Below are positions 61,289-61,377 of a stretch of DNA of 61,377 bases, in pieces. The number at the start of each line of letters is the position of its first letter. The stretch's first letter is position 1. Under the pieces are notes generated by a model that saw nothing but the letters and a program-made list of their open reading frames with translations, ran no database searches and was not told the DNA's origin. Source of the DNA: Rubrivivax sp. (lineage in GTDB: Bacteria; Pseudomonadota; Gammaproteobacteria; Burkholderiales; Burkholderiaceae_C); the NCBI GenBank assembly GCA_027487905.1, contig JAIYCR010000027.1:1-61377 (forward strand), written 5' to 3'. The translations under genes were made by a program, and so were the position numbers.

Positions 61289-61377
61289 TCAAGCCGCATA
61301 TCGCACCGGCTCATGCTGGAAGTAGCTTTTGATCCGCTCTGGTTGTCTTTGCACGCTGCTGAGGTGCCGCGCGGCAG
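61289..61377 (-). CDS. C-terminal fragment, possibly a transposase
   Basis: A minus-strand frame enters from the right edge and ends at the TGA read from 61289-61291. Visible residues are AARHLSSVQRQPERIKSYFQ then HEPVRYAA. The basic helical end beside a truncated gene suggests a transposase, but I cannot assign the family. Confidence 0.4.
   Translation of the reverse strand, partial: AARHLSSVQRQPERIKSYFQHEPVRYAA

Noticed and set aside
60138-61292. A 384-residue minus-strand frame at the right end
   Set aside because: It is antisense to the alpha/beta hydrolase and the truncated PNPOx-like gene, both with clear motifs, and has low-complexity composition.
1-61377. A CRISPR array
   Set aside because: I saw no series of regularly spaced direct repeats; the only tandem repeats are two-copy units at 290-311 and 43792-43823.

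Overview
The DNA is GC-rich and codes densely. Its backbone genes (a VirB/VirD4 secretion cluster, DUF1173, LPD7, DUF932, a KorB-like ParB, RadC, paired MsrA/MsrB) look like those of a Burkholderiales betaproteobacterium. Most of the window reads as an integrative and conjugative element, or a closely related genomic island, starting beside a tRNA-Asn(GTT) gene. I see no integrase, and I found no second copy of the tRNA 3' end, so the element boundaries are not proven. The last ~5 kb looks like ordinary chromosomal metabolism.

Layout. 1-5.4 kb: end of an unknown gene, tRNA-Asn with promoter and terminator, a DUF3800 protein, an AlpA-type regulator, a small membrane protein and a large ParB-like protein. 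5.3-7.6 kb: a small unknown gene, a LuxR solo and a convergent SelU/MnmH-like rhodanese protein with a degenerate P-loop. 7.7-23.6 kb: the conjugation machine in one direction (TrbM-like, VirB1-B2-B3-B4, a small exported protein, VirB6, B5, B8, B9, B10, B11, VirD4, an OmpA-like lipoprotein, LPD7 and DUF1173 proteins), with many ATGA stop-start overlaps. 23.7-25.3 kb: an AbiEi/AbiEii toxin-antitoxin pair behind an inverted-repeat operator.

25.7-45.4 kb is the most unusual part, a large defence island. An 892-residue protein joins N-terminal ankyrin repeats to a complete sigma-70 core and an extra C-terminal domain. It overlaps (ATGA) a MORC-like GHKL ATPase, which overlaps a Z1 superfamily II helicase-like protein, then a PD-(D/E)XK protein and an AIPR protein. 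Next come an Mrr-type nuclease, a protein with GHKL ATPase folds at both ends and a histidine-kinase-like H-box, overlapped by a receiver-domain protein with an unknown C-terminus. A Vsr endonuclease, a 610-residue protein with a nuclease-like motif and an oppositely oriented C5-cytosine methyltransferase follow. MORC + Z1 + nuclease + Vsr + methylase sets are a known predicted restriction-modification theme. The dedicated ankyrin-sigma factor and the built-in phosphorelay-like pair are what I would look at first.

45.6-56 kb returns to backbone: VirD2-like relaxase and MobC-like protein with a candidate oriT, an orphan RHH antitoxin, KorB-like ParB and ParA with three matching palindromes beside them, DUF7673-like and DUF932 proteins, SSB, a ~1 kb hairpin-rich non-coding stretch, a PIN-NYN/LOTUS pair, ParDE, a CIA30 protein and RadC. 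56.5-61.4 kb: MsrA, MsrB, a uracil-DNA-glycosylase-family protein, a LysR regulator divergent from an AhpD-like protein and an Asp-nucleophile alpha/beta hydrolase, then a truncated PNPOx-like gene cut off next to what may be an insertion sequence running off the end.
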